DNA of 64,000 nucleotides from Panagrolaimus kolymaensis (GCA_028622995.1 JAJQJQ010000002.1:10540001-10604000); one strand, 5' to 3'. Counted from the stretch's first letter, positions 11,332 to 23,385 are shown. Notes: generated by a model not told the origin, from the sequence alone. Numbers and translations are program-made.

Positions 11332-11958
11332 ACGCCTTTTTTGGTCGTCATTCCATTCATGAAACTTGTAGCTCTCTCAAAAATATTATTTTTTTAAAAC
11401 TAATTAAATGTATATACATATTTTATTTTTTAGTATCAAAATGACCCCAAAAAAATTTATATTTGATTTTTTTTGTAACAATTTTTTTGGGTTTTTAAAT
11501 ATGGTTTTTGAATAAAAATAAATTATTGTATTTTTAATCTATTTTTTGTTCACTAACAAGAAATTTTATTTATTATTTCACAAAATCAAAACGAAAATCA
11601 AAGTATTTCTTATACTTTGCTTAATTAAAAAAAAACAAGTTTTTTTAAAATTAATAAACAATTGTTAATATGGATAATATTCTTGCATTAAAAGGTGTGT
11701 TTGAATTGAGAATAAATTTAACTTATTTTGAAACCACGTAAAAATATTCTTTTTTTGACCGGAGCAGTAACAACGAAAATTTATTTCACATTTACGTCCA
11801 TCACCATTTTTAATTATATTATTAAAAAGTTGATTTGATTCTTTGAGTTTTTGTTCATTTTTTTCATAAAAATGAAGAAGAATGTAACTATTTTTTGCAA
11901 AATTTTTCTAAAAAACTTTTGCAATAATTTAAATTAAAATTAAAATTATAAAATTTTT
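11332..11958. other. Intergenic, nothing recognised
   Basis: AT-rich DNA between convergent genes, with AATAAA-type signals near 11511-11520. No coding pattern seen. Confidence 0.5.
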
Positions 11959-12784
11959 TTAAACCTGAGCAAATTTAATTAAATCTTCCAAATCAAAAGT
12001 TTCTTTAGCTCGATCAATCTTAAATATTTTTACTTTAGAATTCATTGAAATGGATGCTAAATTTTCTGGTTGGCTTTGATCATGCATATTTTTACAAAAC
12101 CTAAAAATTACTTAGAAAATAAATTTATATAGGAAAAAGATTAAATTACCCCAAATACATTGCATTTGGAACTTTTTCAATTATTTTAGTCATATTTAAT
12201 TCAATTCCATCAGAATCCAAAATTTCCGTAAAATCCATGTACAAAACTTTTACCATTTTAGGATTAATAAAAAAATCAAATTCCTTTTCCGTCATAGTTC
12301 CCCTTCCAAAATAAATAAAATGTGCATCACATCGATAAATTTTTGATATTATTTTCGATATAATTTCACCTTGCTCAAGTAGATTTAGCCATGCCTTATC
12401 AGTTATCCAAATATTTGATGGAGATGTATTTGAATTAGCTAAATATGTCTTGAAAGTAGCTTTTTTATCATATGGATCTGGTTTACAACAATTAATTGAT
12501 AAATCATTTAAAACATTTTTACGATTTTTTGAATAAAAATATTTACAAATTTTTATTAATTTTGAATAAATTTTTCCATTTTTGGTATTAAATAAAAATT
12601 CAATTACATCACGAGGCAATGAAAATTGTTGATTATAAAAGCAATTATCAAAGGATATTTTATTGAGGTTTTTTTGTTGTTGTCCACCGACGACGACGAC
12701 AGCTTCTTCAGTTTCGTCATTTAGTCGTAAAACCGTTGTTAATTTTTTATTAAATAAATTTTTAAATAATGTTACATAAGACAT
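11959..12784 (-). CDS. F-box-like nematode family protein (copy 1)
   Basis: Exons are 12150-12784 and 11959-12100 (777 nt, 258 residues). After a variable N terminus, residues about 55-90 read FSLPRDVIEFLF...KLIKICKYFYSKN. This is an F-box-like helix pattern, and the same layout appears in the gene at 25975-26943 (FSIPSTILHYFV...KLLKTCKYFYFK). The remainder looks like an irregular substrate-recognition region with a conserved MDFTEILDSDGIELNMTKIIEKVPNA segment, matched in the other copy by VVEIIDQNGNLVPVENILQKVP. Family knowledge: F-box proteins recruit targets to SCF ubiquitin ligases; that role is inferred. Confidence 0.6.
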
Positions 12785-13342
12785 AGTTTTAGTTTAGAAA
12801 CTGAAGAAGAAAAAAATAATAAAATCACAACAAATATTGAATCAACTAAAGGTAAAAAAATAAATTGCCAATAATATATGTATTTTGCATTCAAAAAGTT
12901 TCAGGTTTAGTTTGAGACAGTTTTATGCATAACTTTTTTTTTATTAGAGGTCATCTCGAAAAATGGCTTAGGCATAACATAATCGATTTTTTTTTCTTCT
13001 TAAAAACCACTTTTTCTTGGACATCTGTGTGTATTATTTTTATTGACGTCATTCTCATAGGCAACAACAAAAGAAAAATTGAATGGGAAAATGAGAAAGA
13101 AAAAATGAATTTTTTTGATTTGTTATTCGTACACAAAACAAAAATTACGGCCACCGAAAGTTTGATGGTTTATTTGCCCAACCAAAAAAAACTTGCTGTA
13201 ATTTTTTTCGTCAAGAAAAGATTAAATATTTGCTTCAACCGATTTTGTGTGAATGTTTTCTAAAGCTTAACAAATTTGATGATAAATTAGAAAAACAATA
13301 AAATTTTAAAATTTATTTTAATAAATTTTAGAAGAAAATTAA

Positions 13343-15112
13343 TTACAAATTTATTGGTATATCACATTCAAGGTTTAACAAATCACAAGATTTTTTAAGT
13401 AAATTTTCTATCTCATTTTTGTTGTTATTTTCATTTTCACAAACATAAAGCAACCCAAGTTTTTGAGGTTTCATGCCAGTTTGCTTTTTAATCTCCAAAT
13501 AATGTTCTTTAATAATTAAAGCCATTAAAAATTGTGGGGTTGATTTTCTTCGTTTTCCATTAAAATAATCAAATTCAATTAAAATTGGATGTTGATTATC
13601 GCTGGAAATTTTAAAGCTGCTTCCACTCAGCTTTGTTTCAGATGTTGGAAATAGAATTAAGGAGCAAATTTCTGGAACAATTAATTTTATTAATAAAAAA
13701 AAGATTTTTAATTAAAAAAATTTATGTTTGTACCATTGAAACTTATGACAGATTTAGCAGCAGTTCCTTCAAATTTATCATCTTCCAAAACGGGGTTTTT
13801 CACTTCAACATTAAGAAACAAATCTTTGCCATAAACGCCTGAAAAAAAAGAGATTTATTTATTTTTTTAAAGTTATTTGTTTTTACCATTCCAAGAATTC
13901 AAAAATTCATATTTCCCTATTTCATTATTAAAGCAACAAATAACCGATGCATTACCAAAAAATCCAATAAATGGAATATGAATTTGCATAATTTTATTAT
14001 CAAGTTTTTGAGGAAATTCTTCAATTTCTGGTAGCATAATTTGTTTAAATTCAACACTGGGGAAATTTTCAGTATCAACACTTAAAATGATTTCATCAAA
14101 ATGGCGGAGGAGAATACCCGGAACCAAAGTTTGAATAATTATAATATTATTCAATTCAGAATCCCAACAATGTGTAAACTAAAAAGAAAAAAACATTTTT
14201 AATTATAAAATTTAAAGAAAAATAAAAAAAACTTGCATAAATTGCTTTTGACGATCGTGGTATTCGACATTTTTTAGTCGTTGGTAAAGATTCATTATAT
14301 GCAATTGAAAGAATAAAATTTTCAATGCTTTTACTTTCATGAGTAATAAATAATTTTCTGGCGCATGTAGGTTTAATATAATATTGAATTTTTTTTGTTT
14401 TATTTAACAACCATTGACATGTTTCAATCAAAAATTTTCTTGTATGTTGATTATATGGAACTTCGAAGACAATTAATTTATTGGATTTTAAAATTTTTCT
14501 TAAAACTTTTATCATTTTTAAATTTGGTGCTCCACCTGCAGCAATAATTTTCTTGGGATTATTACAATTTCCATATATTTTTTTCTTATATATTTCAAAA
14601 TCATCCCCATCTTCGGCATATACCTTTCGTTGAGAAATAAATTCATATCCATCATTGGTTCGACGAAGTTCCATAATTCCCATTCCAATTGTATCCGCGA
14701 GAGCAACCAGCACTTCTTCGCCAGGTTGAAGGATTAAATTAGCTGCAATTAGCAAAGCTGAGGGTAAATATATTTCGGTTGACATAAAATGAAATGGAAT
14801 ATTTAATTCCAACAATTTTTGCTTTAAAATTTCACAAAATTCAATATTATTTGGATATTCAGGAGTTATAAAATAAAATACATTCAAAATAATGGCTTTA
14901 TAATATTCTTTAAAAGTTGTAGAAAAATCAGAGACAAATTTTTTCACATCTCGAGCATGGGTATTCGTTGATAATAAAGGATTTATTTCTTCGGTATTGC
15001 AATCCACTACAGTCACAGTAATACCACTTGAAGTTCCATTCAAAAAAGCATAATAGCTTTCTTCGCGTTTAGATGAACCACCCAAAATATTACTTAGCAT
15101 ATTATTAAACAT
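13343..15112 (-). CDS. Divergent Hsp70-like (actin-fold ATPase) protein
   Basis: Proposed exons are 14237-15112, 13887-14178, 13734-13838 and 13343-13671 (1602 nt, 533 residues). Frame closes only if the first intron uses a GC donor (GCAAGT) with a TTTTTAG acceptor. Hsp70-like cues: AIILNVFYFITPEYPNN resembles AVITVPAYFNDSQ; ALADTIGMGIMELRR sits where the second phosphate motif belongs; IIAAGGAPNLKMIKVLRKIL resembles the adenosine-motif VGGSTRIPKV. The usual glycine-rich DLGGGT motif is altered. The last exon contains TPQFLMALIIKEHY, reminiscent of an Hsp70 N-lobe segment but at the wrong end. ATPase or chaperone activity is doubtful; the Hsp70-fold assignment is moderate. Confidence 0.55.
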
Positions 15113-15523
15113 TTTTCATGGAAGAAATAAATCGATTCAAATTTTAAAGTTTTTTGTTGTCAAGTAAAAAAACAAACATGAAAAAAGTGCTTTGGCATTG
15201 AAAGATAAAACGCCAGAAAATTATGAGATGTTTAATACATTTTTGTTCTATTTCATTTTTTTTCCTTCGATGCAAGAAGCATTTGTCTTGAAAAAATTAA
15301 TTTCCGTTAAAAAAACAATAATTAATTATGGTATTTATTTAATTCCATAATTTTAAACAATGGTTATTGTAATTGGTAAATTTACATTTAAACAAAAAAT
15401 TTTTTTTCAACTTTTGCTTAAAACTGTTATTTCTGTCGCGTTTGTACTTTTAAAAAATAATAGAGAATTTTCGAAAAATTATGAACTTATGAACTTTATT
15501 TATTATAAATCTTTTTCAAACGA

Positions 15524-17594
15524 TTAACAAAAAGTTCCAGCAAATAATATTTTTTTGGGGATTGAAACCACTTCCTTTCCATTTTCCATAATGAAATTTT
15601 CATTTAAAGTAATAAAATAAAGAAATGGATGATCAGCTATGAAATAACTAGGCATAGATACAGTTCTTGCAATTGATACCGTGACTCCGCTTGCTTCTGT
15701 TCCATATTTATCAACCTTAAAAAAATTTTAATTTTCGATAATGAAAAAGAAGGAATTACTGTAGCCGCCTTACTTTTATTGTAGCTTTATGATAAATTTT
15801 ATCTATAAATGTTGTTGACTCTTTTAACATATTTGATAAATCAGAATTATTATTAAAAGCATCGATGATTCCCATATTTTTAAGGATTTCTTTTAAATGA
15901 ATCATTTTTGTTGTTTTAAATTCGGGTATTATTACTTCGACATCTCCACAATTTCCTCTGAAAAAAAATAAAAAATAAAATAACGATGGTTAAAAGGCTT
16001 TGTAAAATCACGTGAAATTTTTTATGATACTCTAAATCTTTTCACGAATTCGAATCAAATGAAAGTAATGAGTTTTTTTCTTCTTCAGTTTCGATATAAT
16101 TCATTTTTTCCCCTTTTTTAATTAATTTAAACGCTTCATTTACTGGCCAAAAATTAGTTAAGTAATAATAAACTTAACTGAAATGCCTAATTTTTATGAT
16201 ATAAATATGTATATTTTTTAAATTAGCCTATAATTTTGAGGCAAAAAATTTTAATTAAGTAATCTAATAATTTTAATTTTCAAAAAATAAGAAAAAAAGA
16301 AAACAATTAAAATATTCAAAGGAAAAAATACATTGAAAGAAAAAAAGCATAACGCTTTTTTGTTTTGTGACTTTTTGAAAGGAAAATGATTAATATTTTT
16401 TTACGAGAGTTTTAGAAGCACTAAAATTATTCATAAAGTTGTATGAATATTTTCTTCTTTTTAATATTATTTTCTGGGGCCAATGCTAAAAAATGAGTCA
16501 CAGCTTTTGCTTAAAAAAAACTTTATTTGTGTAAAATTATTTTTAGTAAAACTGAAACTCAAAGTTTTTTTAAAAAAATGCGAGGAATTTGTCCTAAAGA
16601 AAAAAAGAGTTTTCTTTTTGGTTGAATAGCAAAAATATAAAAGCCAAAAGAAATCCAAAATAAAAAATTGGTACACCCTTTAATTTAAAAATTCTTACGG
16701 TTTAGTGCATTCATCAAAAAGTTTAAAATCCATTTTAGAAATTAATTCTTCTAAACCATCTTCTTTTTTCGGTAAAATAATATACATCCATGATTTATAA
16801 TTTTTATATGGAATTCCTATGGCTTGCCAATCATCGCCTGCATTATAATTCCATCGATCTGTGGCTTTTCGATTGATATATAAAACTCGTTTGGGAGGAT
16901 TGGATTTAAAAATAGAAAATGAATGTTTCACAAAAATATTTTGCCATGGTCCAAGAAAATATATAACATTTATAAGAATTACAGATGTGCTGGAATCGAT
17001 GTCATTTTTATCTATGATTTCGGTTATTTGGCCATTTGTTGATTTATAAACAAAATTATTTATTTTCTAAAAAAAAATAATGGTTTTAAAAATATTCAAA
17101 AAAATATTAAATTCTTTAAAAAAGGTTTGACTTGGCTCAAAACTTACATAAACACAATCATAAGGTCTTCCAAAATCCAATGTTTCGACACAGTTCTCAA
17201 ATTTTTCCTCCATTGACTTAACAAATTCGGGAATTAATTGTTTTTGTTTTGAAACAAAAATTTGATTGGCTATTTCAATTTGTACCTCTTTTTCATCTAC
17301 TTCACTTTGTGGGATTTTACAAAGTTTCATGGAATCAGAAAAATATTTCAAAATTTCAGTGGAAGATTTTCCTGAAATTCGATTTTTTGAAAAGTCCAAA
17401 GATAGAAAAAGAAACAAACCTTTGCCTCCAATAACATTAGAAATTTGTTCAGCTGTTTTGTCATTGGCCGCAGCTAAAAGCATCGCCAATCCATTTAAAA
17501 TTGATTCAGGTGAAAATATTATCGCTTCTTTTGATTCTTTATTTATTGAAGATAATAATTTAAAAGTAAAATCCAAATCATTTTCAAAACTCAT
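15524..17594 (-). CDS. Intracellular serpin
   Basis: Exons are 17148-17594, 16699-17066, 15774-15957 and 15524-15715 (1191 nt, 396 residues, normal serpin length). Serpin landmarks in order: an N-terminal helix with NKESKEAIIFSPESI, INNFVYKSTNGQITEII, VILINVIYFLGPWQ, and near the C terminus the reactive-centre region GTEASGVTVSIARTVSMP followed by the signature FIADHPFLYFI. There is no signal peptide, so a cytosolic, ovalbumin-type serpin is expected. The hinge has small residues (T, A, S, G) compatible with loop insertion, hence probable inhibitory function; the P1 residue cannot be fixed by eye but lies around A-R-T-V-S. The third intron (15958-16698) is unusually long and contains a dispersed repeat. 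Confidence 0.9.
16300..16570. repeat. Dispersed AT-rich repeat R1, copy inside the serpin intron
   Basis: Shares ordered blocks with about 18830-19060 and 29480-29740: ATTAAAATATTCAAA (or similar), a T-run, GATTAATATTTTTTT, a middle AAAATTATTCATAA-type block and, in two copies, AAATGAGTCACA.CTTTTG. All three copies have the same orientation. Confidence 0.5.
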
Positions 17595-17854
17595 TCTGAA
17601 AAAAAACTAGAAAAAACGGATTATTTTTCTTTCTCCTTACTGCGTATTTTTTTTTTTGTTGTTTTATTGTTTTATTTACCTTTTTTTGCAACCATTTTAT
17701 TTTTAGGACGACACATACCTTTTTTTCTTTTTCTCTTTGTTCTGCACTATTTTAAAATCGGGGTTTGTTGTTGCAATGGTGCAAAAACTTTTTTTGCTTC
17801 GCATGAAATTGTTGTCCACGTTCATGCCATCTAAATCAATTATTTATTTTAATT

Positions 17855-17963
17855 TTGCTTTAGAAAAAAAAGCAGAACTTTCCAAAATTTTATTTTAATT
17901 TTTCCAAGCCACTTTAAAAGAGTTGGAATTTAATGATTACCTCAAACTTTGGGTAATTAAACC
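17855..17963 (-). ncRNA. Spliced leader (SL1-type) RNA gene, copy 1
   Basis: Read on the minus strand from 17963, the RNA begins GGTTTAATTACCC followed by AAAGTTTGAG and then a GTAATC splice donor. This is the nematode SL1 leader with one extra A (23 nt instead of the canonical 22). The intron-like part can refold on the leader (GGTAATCATTAAA pairs with TTTAATTACC). A second stem TTCCAA/TTGGAA, an Sm-type site AATTTTGG (complement of 17882-17889) and a terminal hairpin TGCTTT/AAAGCA follow, as in known SL RNAs. Family knowledge: SL RNA donates the leader in trans-splicing and is linked to 5S rRNA genes in nematodes, as here with a divergent 5S gene 290 bp away. The 3' end is approximate. Confidence 0.93.
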
Positions 17964-18223
17964 AATGATAGAAACCATGATTCGGTTATTTATTTTCCAA
18001 GAAAATTAAATAAAGCGCGTGTTTGGTGTGTTTTTTGATCACTCTATTTCCCGGCCAAAAGAGAGAATTAAAGAAAAAAAAAGAGAAAAGGATGGAAGAA
18101 AAAATGATTGAGACGCACAAAAAGTGGTAATGAGAGGTTGCAGTAGATGGCTGTCGTTCTTCTTCTCTTCTTTTTTTTCTGTGCAGTGCATTCCTTTTTT
18201 CTCTCCATTTTCTTTCTCGTTTC

Positions 18224-18230
18224 TATAAAA
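18224..18230 (+). promoter_or_regulatory. TATA-like element upstream of 5S copy 1
   Basis: TATAAAA at positions -30 to -24 relative to the 5S start. The same sequence sits at the same distance before 5S copy 2, while much of the intervening spacer has diverged. Confidence 0.6.
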
Positions 18231-18253
18231 GCAATAGAAAATGAAAGGCATTC

Positions 18254-18372
18254 GCTTGGGGTCATACCGCAGTGAAAGCACGCCATCCCGTCCGATCTGG
18301 CAAGTTAAGCACTACTGGGCTCGATTAGTACTTGGATGGGAGACCTCCTGGGAATCTCGAGTGCTCCAAGCT
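18254..18372 (+). rRNA. rrn5: 5S ribosomal RNA, copy 1
   Basis: 119 nt from GCTTGGGGTCATACC to GTGCTCCAAGC, ends complementary (helix I: GCTTGG with CCAAGC). Contains the universally conserved CACGCCATCCCGTCCGATC and TACTTGGATGGGAGACC blocks, which hold the internal Pol III control region. A T-run follows immediately as terminator. It differs from copy 2 by one base (CACTACTGG versus CACTGCTGG). Confidence 0.98.
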
Positions 18373-18829
18373 TTTTCATTTTAATTTTTTTTTTTAAAAA
18401 TTTCTAAAAAATAAACTAACAACAAGGATTAATACTGTTTTTAGACAATTGAAAAGAATAATTGAGTAGCTTTTTTTTTTAAACATAAATCATTGGTCTT
18501 TTCGGAACTGTTCTCGTCTCTCGCCTTGAGATTTCCTATAAAACTTTTATCTTTTTACCCCCCTCTTGTTTTGTTTCGTTATTTTTTTTTTTTTTTATAA
18601 TTTATTTGTATAAAATTGCTATATCGTATCATTTCCTTTTTCTTTTAATTGTTCGGGGTGCAAACAGCATATTGCGCGAATAAAATAGAAAAATTTAGTA
18701 AGTGTCGTCTTATTGCAGAGGCTTAAATATATTTTTTTAAAGGTACTAAAATTTTAGATAAAATTAAATTTTCTAAATAATTGAGATTTTCCAAAAAAAA
18801 AGAAAAGAAATAAATATTATCAAAAGATT

Positions 18830-19060
18830 CAAAGAAAAAAAAATCAATGAGAAACATGCATCACAATTTTTTTGTTCTCCATTTTTTGCAAATGAGCGAT
18901 TAAAAAAATTTTCTTAAGGTCTTTGAAAGTATTAAAATTAATCATGAAATATGTTTTCATTGTTTTTTCTTTTTCTTTTTTTTTTGTTAAAAAAATGTTA
19001 AAATGAGTCACATCTTTTGGAAGAAATTTTTTTTATGAAAATGTTAGCAAAAAAAATTAC
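18830..19060. repeat. Dispersed AT-rich repeat R1, copy 2
   Basis: Matches the serpin-intron copy and the 29.5-kb copy in order and orientation, including AAAATGAGTCACATCTTTTG near its end. Confidence 0.5.
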
Positions 19061-20919
19061 AAACAAGCTTTTGTGCAACGCAATGTAGCATGAATTTTAG
19101 TGCCTTTTTTTTTTAATTTTTAAATAAATTTATTTTTATTTTTTCGCTTTACATTCAGCGTTTTTTTTAATTGAAAAATTATTTATATTTATTCTTTAAA
19201 CATGTCTAAATTTTTATTGCCTCTTTAAAAATTATCTTTTCGATTCCTTAATAATGCAAACATTAAAGCAGACGATACTTTGGATCGAACATCTTATGTG
19301 ACCCGGCCCAACTTTGAGTGGTAAGGATGATACTATACGATCTGTCAATTTCCCAAAAAAGGTCTATCCTCTCAGTAATAAAAAAAAGAAAGACAAAGGT
19401 GAAGAAGAAAAAGTGGGTGCACAACTATACTAGTACCAAAAAGAGTATAATACAATTAATAATAAATAATGCTTTTAATTACAAGGACTTTGCCGATAAA
19501 ATAAAAATATAAAATACATACTTCATAGCTTTTCTTAAAAAACATAATCAAATGAAAGTAATTAACTTTAATTTTTTCCAACTTGTCTTATGCAATCCTT
19601 GCCATCGAAAATTGGGCTTGGAAAAAATAAATAAATTTAAAAATTTTGCTTTAAAAAAAGCGAATTTAAATTAAATTAAACGAGTCAAAAAAATATCAGA
19701 AAAAATGGTCAAATAACAATTTCGTTTGTGTCGAGATGAGTTCGGCCGAGAATGGTCGACGCACGCTGCTAACTCTTTTCAAAGTAAGTGTTTGTCTTTT
19801 TTTTTGATGATCCCAGTTGATCATCGGTGGCTTCAGCTTTGGCCGCTGCCTTTAGAGATGCCAAAGTCTTTGGGTCATTGTTTGCTTCTTTGGATACTTT
19901 TCTGTAAACTTGCCCTTGTTTGAGAGAGTTTGGGTTATCACCCGTAACTTTTGTTGCAACAATAAATCGTTAAATAAATGTACAAAACAAAAAAATATAA
20001 ATAAAAACTAAAAAAAATTCAAAGATATGTTAAAAACAAAAAATTTATTCTTTATTTTTTTTCCCGATTTTTTAAGCGACTTTTTTTGTTGTTGGTTGTT
20101 TTGCTGCTCTTTTATTTCTTTCTTCGTTAATCGATTGCTAGATGAAAAAAAAGTGTAAAAAAAATATTTATGTAATACGGCCGTAAAAAAAGAAGATATT
20201 CCTTTAACACTTTTTGTTTTTTGTTTTATAAGAAAAGATTGACTTTTTGAATATTTTATTCGTTGTCTTTTTTAATTCCAAATAGGGTGACAAGATTGTG
20301 AAACAAATTTAATAAATGTATCATAAAAAGTTTTTGGAAAAGTTTATTAATTCAACAAGGACAATTTAAAATTTTAATTAGCTCATTTCATGGTTAATTA
20401 AAGTCATAATTTTAAAATTAAGAGAAGATTCAAAGCGTACAGCTTAAAGAAAATGACATTTTAATGGTATGAATTTTCTTTGCAATCAAATTCTGGCAAA
20501 AAAACTTATTTAAATATACTTATTTATAAACTTTTATCGATAAAAGAAATGGAAAAAAATATGTATATTTTAACCATTTGAAATTTAAATTGATGAAAAT
20601 TTTGCTTTTTTTAGACATTTTTCTTCGATTTTCTTTCCCAAAATTTTTTGTAAACTTTTTTCTACCAAACTAAACTAATAAATTTGCCGTTTTTTTCAGA
20701 TCTGATGTTTACATTTGCTGAAGACATTATTTATGAAAAGGCTTTAATAAGAATTTCATTTAAAGATTATAAAAACAAAACAAAAAATTCAATTAAAAAA
20801 CACTTTCATTATCGCTTTTTCTTTTTCGTCGCATTTTACGAAATTGCAATTTTTATTATTTTTTTAAAAAATGTTATACATAAAATTAAAGCGGTTGAGT
20901 CCAGTCGGCTGATGATAAA

Positions 20920-21130
20920 AAAAACGAGAAAAGACACACTTGTTTTATTCGATTTGAAAACAAAGTTTTTTTGTCAATCACAGCTTTTTCTTTCCTTCAG
21001 TCGATTGACTACTTTTCATTGATTACTTTTTTTCCACAAAAACATATTTTTGAGCGTAATTTTGAATATTTTTAATTCATTTTTTTTACTATTTTTTTGT
21101 TAGGTAAAAGTTTTAAAAATTTGTAATGAA
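20920..21130. repeat. T-rich dispersed module R2, copy
   Basis: Contains ACACTTGTTTTATTCG, CTTCAGTCGATTGAC, CATTGATTACTTTTT and TTTGAATATTTTT in the same order as copies near 33.9 and 37.5 kb. It is followed by AAAATATTTTATACG and GAGGCACA, which are also shared with the 34.1-kb copy. Confidence 0.5.
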
Positions 21131-23035
21131 ATTGGTAACTCCTTTAATTTCGTTTAAATATAAAATATTTTATACGAAAAACGAGGCACAAATAGTAATG
21201 TTTTAAACTCGACATTTACTACCAAATACCAAAATTTTGTTATGATTCGAATGATTGTATCATTTCCCTGGGACGATACTGTCCGTTTGATAAAAAAATA
21301 AAATTGTATTTTCTTATTTTTTTTCTTACATTTAAAAAAAACCATATTATTATTTAAAACAAATTTTATTGTGTTTTCATGATATTTGCGTCATCTGTCG
21401 CTTCTTTTGAAAGATTTTGTTCGAGGAAAAAAAATCAATAAAGTTTTGGTGATTTTATACGTTAAAACTAAATACAAAAATATGTACGTGCATTAAATTT
21501 TTTTCTTCTTGTCAATGTCATCTATCACCACACCTCTTTTTTCTTATCCTTTTATCATTTTGCTGCCTGCGTTGTCAAGTTTGATGATTGCGTAAAGAAA
21601 TAAAAACTAACTTTTTTGTTTGTTTTTAATGATTTTTTGAATTTTGTTTTGGTAAAGCTTTTTTTGAATTTTTTAAAACAATTTTTTTGCATTTATATTT
21701 TAAATAAAAATATAAGTATGAAAAAATCAGTATTATTGTGTTACTTATGTATTTACATAATTAATGCTTCGATGAAAGATTCGCAACTATTTTTCAACAC
21801 GAGGAAAATTTTTAAGTTAATATTACTATAAAAACCCTTACAATAATTAGGGAAGAAAAACATATATATGATTACAATTAATACTCCTGATGGCCCATTT
21901 ATTTCCTTTTCTATCTAAGCTTTATTTATTTCAAAAAAATTAAACTTAAAAAGTATGAAAGAATAAACTCGAATGAAATTATTTTCTCGCATTAACACAT
22001 TTTCTTTCGTTCAAGTGAGCAATTATGAGTCTTTCATTCGTTGAAATATAAATTTTTTACTCTCTCATATTTTGTTGACATTTAATGGATTTTGTTTGTT
22101 TGACAAAGTATCGTTAGTTTTACGAGATCAAACAAAAAAATTTTTTTAGTATAAGTTTGATATAAATTTTTATTCTTTTTTTTGAATATTTAAACTAAAT
22201 TTTTTTTGTTTTTTGTATCAAAAATAAGAGATAATCTTTTGTGAATTGATTAACAAAAATGCATCAGTCAATTAAAAGATAGGAGACACAAATAAAGGTG
22301 GAATGATTTAGTACAAGGTAAGATGGATAGGATGTGACAACCGCAATAACTCATGGGTACATGAAACTGATTGCGACTGCGACAAATTAATCACTGAATT
22401 CGAAAAATAGCCATGTTCCTCGAGAAATATGATTTCAGATTTTTTATTATAAATTCAATTTCTAAATATACCAACTTCAATCCGAGATCTGCGTCATAAA
22501 CGCCCAACAGTCGCTCCAGTAGCAATTTTACCTTTTTTTTAACAACAAATCATTCCTTCCGGTGTTCCATCGGCCCATTCACCTCAAGCGATCGTTGTCC
22601 TTAAATCTGCTTCTCTTCACCAACTTCCACCTAATTTTAAAAAACATTAGAGTGTTCGAAGAATGTCTTTTTTTTACTCACAAAAAAATTGAACACGATT
22701 AGCATCATTTTGAGACAAATTAAAATTTTTTATATTTGAATAAAAAAAAGGTGATCAACCAAATATTTTTGAAAATAACACGTATCAATCAATAACTTTA
22801 GAAACTCGACAACAAGTTTTGGTGGTATGTATCAAAATGGTATTACTCCTTTTTTTCCTTTTTTTGTGTTAAGTGACAAAGACATATAACAACCACCCTC
22901 GATGAAGAACATATTTTATTTCGACGATGGCCGAGTAATCTTGTTAGTTCGATGAATTTGGATGCACTTTCCATTTTTTTTCTATCCATTTGCTCATAAC
23001 TCTTTTTTGAGCTTTTTTTATTTTATTTGAATATT

Positions 23036-23145
23036 TGTTTTGCTTTAAAAAAAGCAAAACTTTCCAAAATTTTATTTTAATTTTTCCAAGCCACTTTAAA
23101 AGAGCTGGAATTTAATGATTACCTCAAACTTTGGGTAATTAAACC
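23036..23145 (-). ncRNA. Spliced leader (SL1-type) RNA gene, copy 2
   Basis: Identical 23-nt leader and donor to copy 1, reading leftward from 23145. The second stem has changed from CCAAC to CCAGC while still pairing with TTGGAA through a G-U pair. The terminal hairpin TTTTGCTTT/AAAGCAAAA is longer and perfect. The Sm site AATTTTGG is conserved. These structure-preserving differences argue that both copies are functional RNAs. It lies 270 bp from a divergent 5S gene. Confidence 0.93.
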
Positions 23146-23385
23146 AATGATAGAAACCATGATTCGCTTATTTATTTTCTATGAAAATTAAAGAAAGGCC
23201 GCGTTTGGTTATCTTTTTGTTCACTCTTCTTCCCGACCAAAATAGAGAATTAAAGAAAAAGAGAAAAGACTGGAGAAAAAGTAGATAGCAAGCGACGCAC
23301 AAAAACTGGCAATGATATTGTTTGCAGTGGATGGCTGTCGTCAGTCGTTTTCTCTTCTTTTTTTCCCTTTTTTCTTTCCCGTTTC

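Larger units (their letters stand above)
18373..23036. other. Long AT-rich spacer between the two SL/5S units
   Basis: About 4.7 kb without a convincing gene. It holds repeat R1 (about 18830-19060), a T-rich module R2 (about 20920-21130), and patches of more GC-rich, protein-like but broken sequence at 19720-19930 and 22300-22640. No tRNA or further 5S gene was found by eye. Confidence 0.5.

Noticed and set aside
18039..18286. Two overlapping minus-strand ORFs
   Set aside because: They cover the 5S promoter and 5' part of the 5S rRNA; no independent support.
20684..21022. 112-codon plus-strand ORF
   Set aside because: Mostly Phe/Lys/Ile from homopolymers, and it overlaps repeat module R2; no splice or family support.
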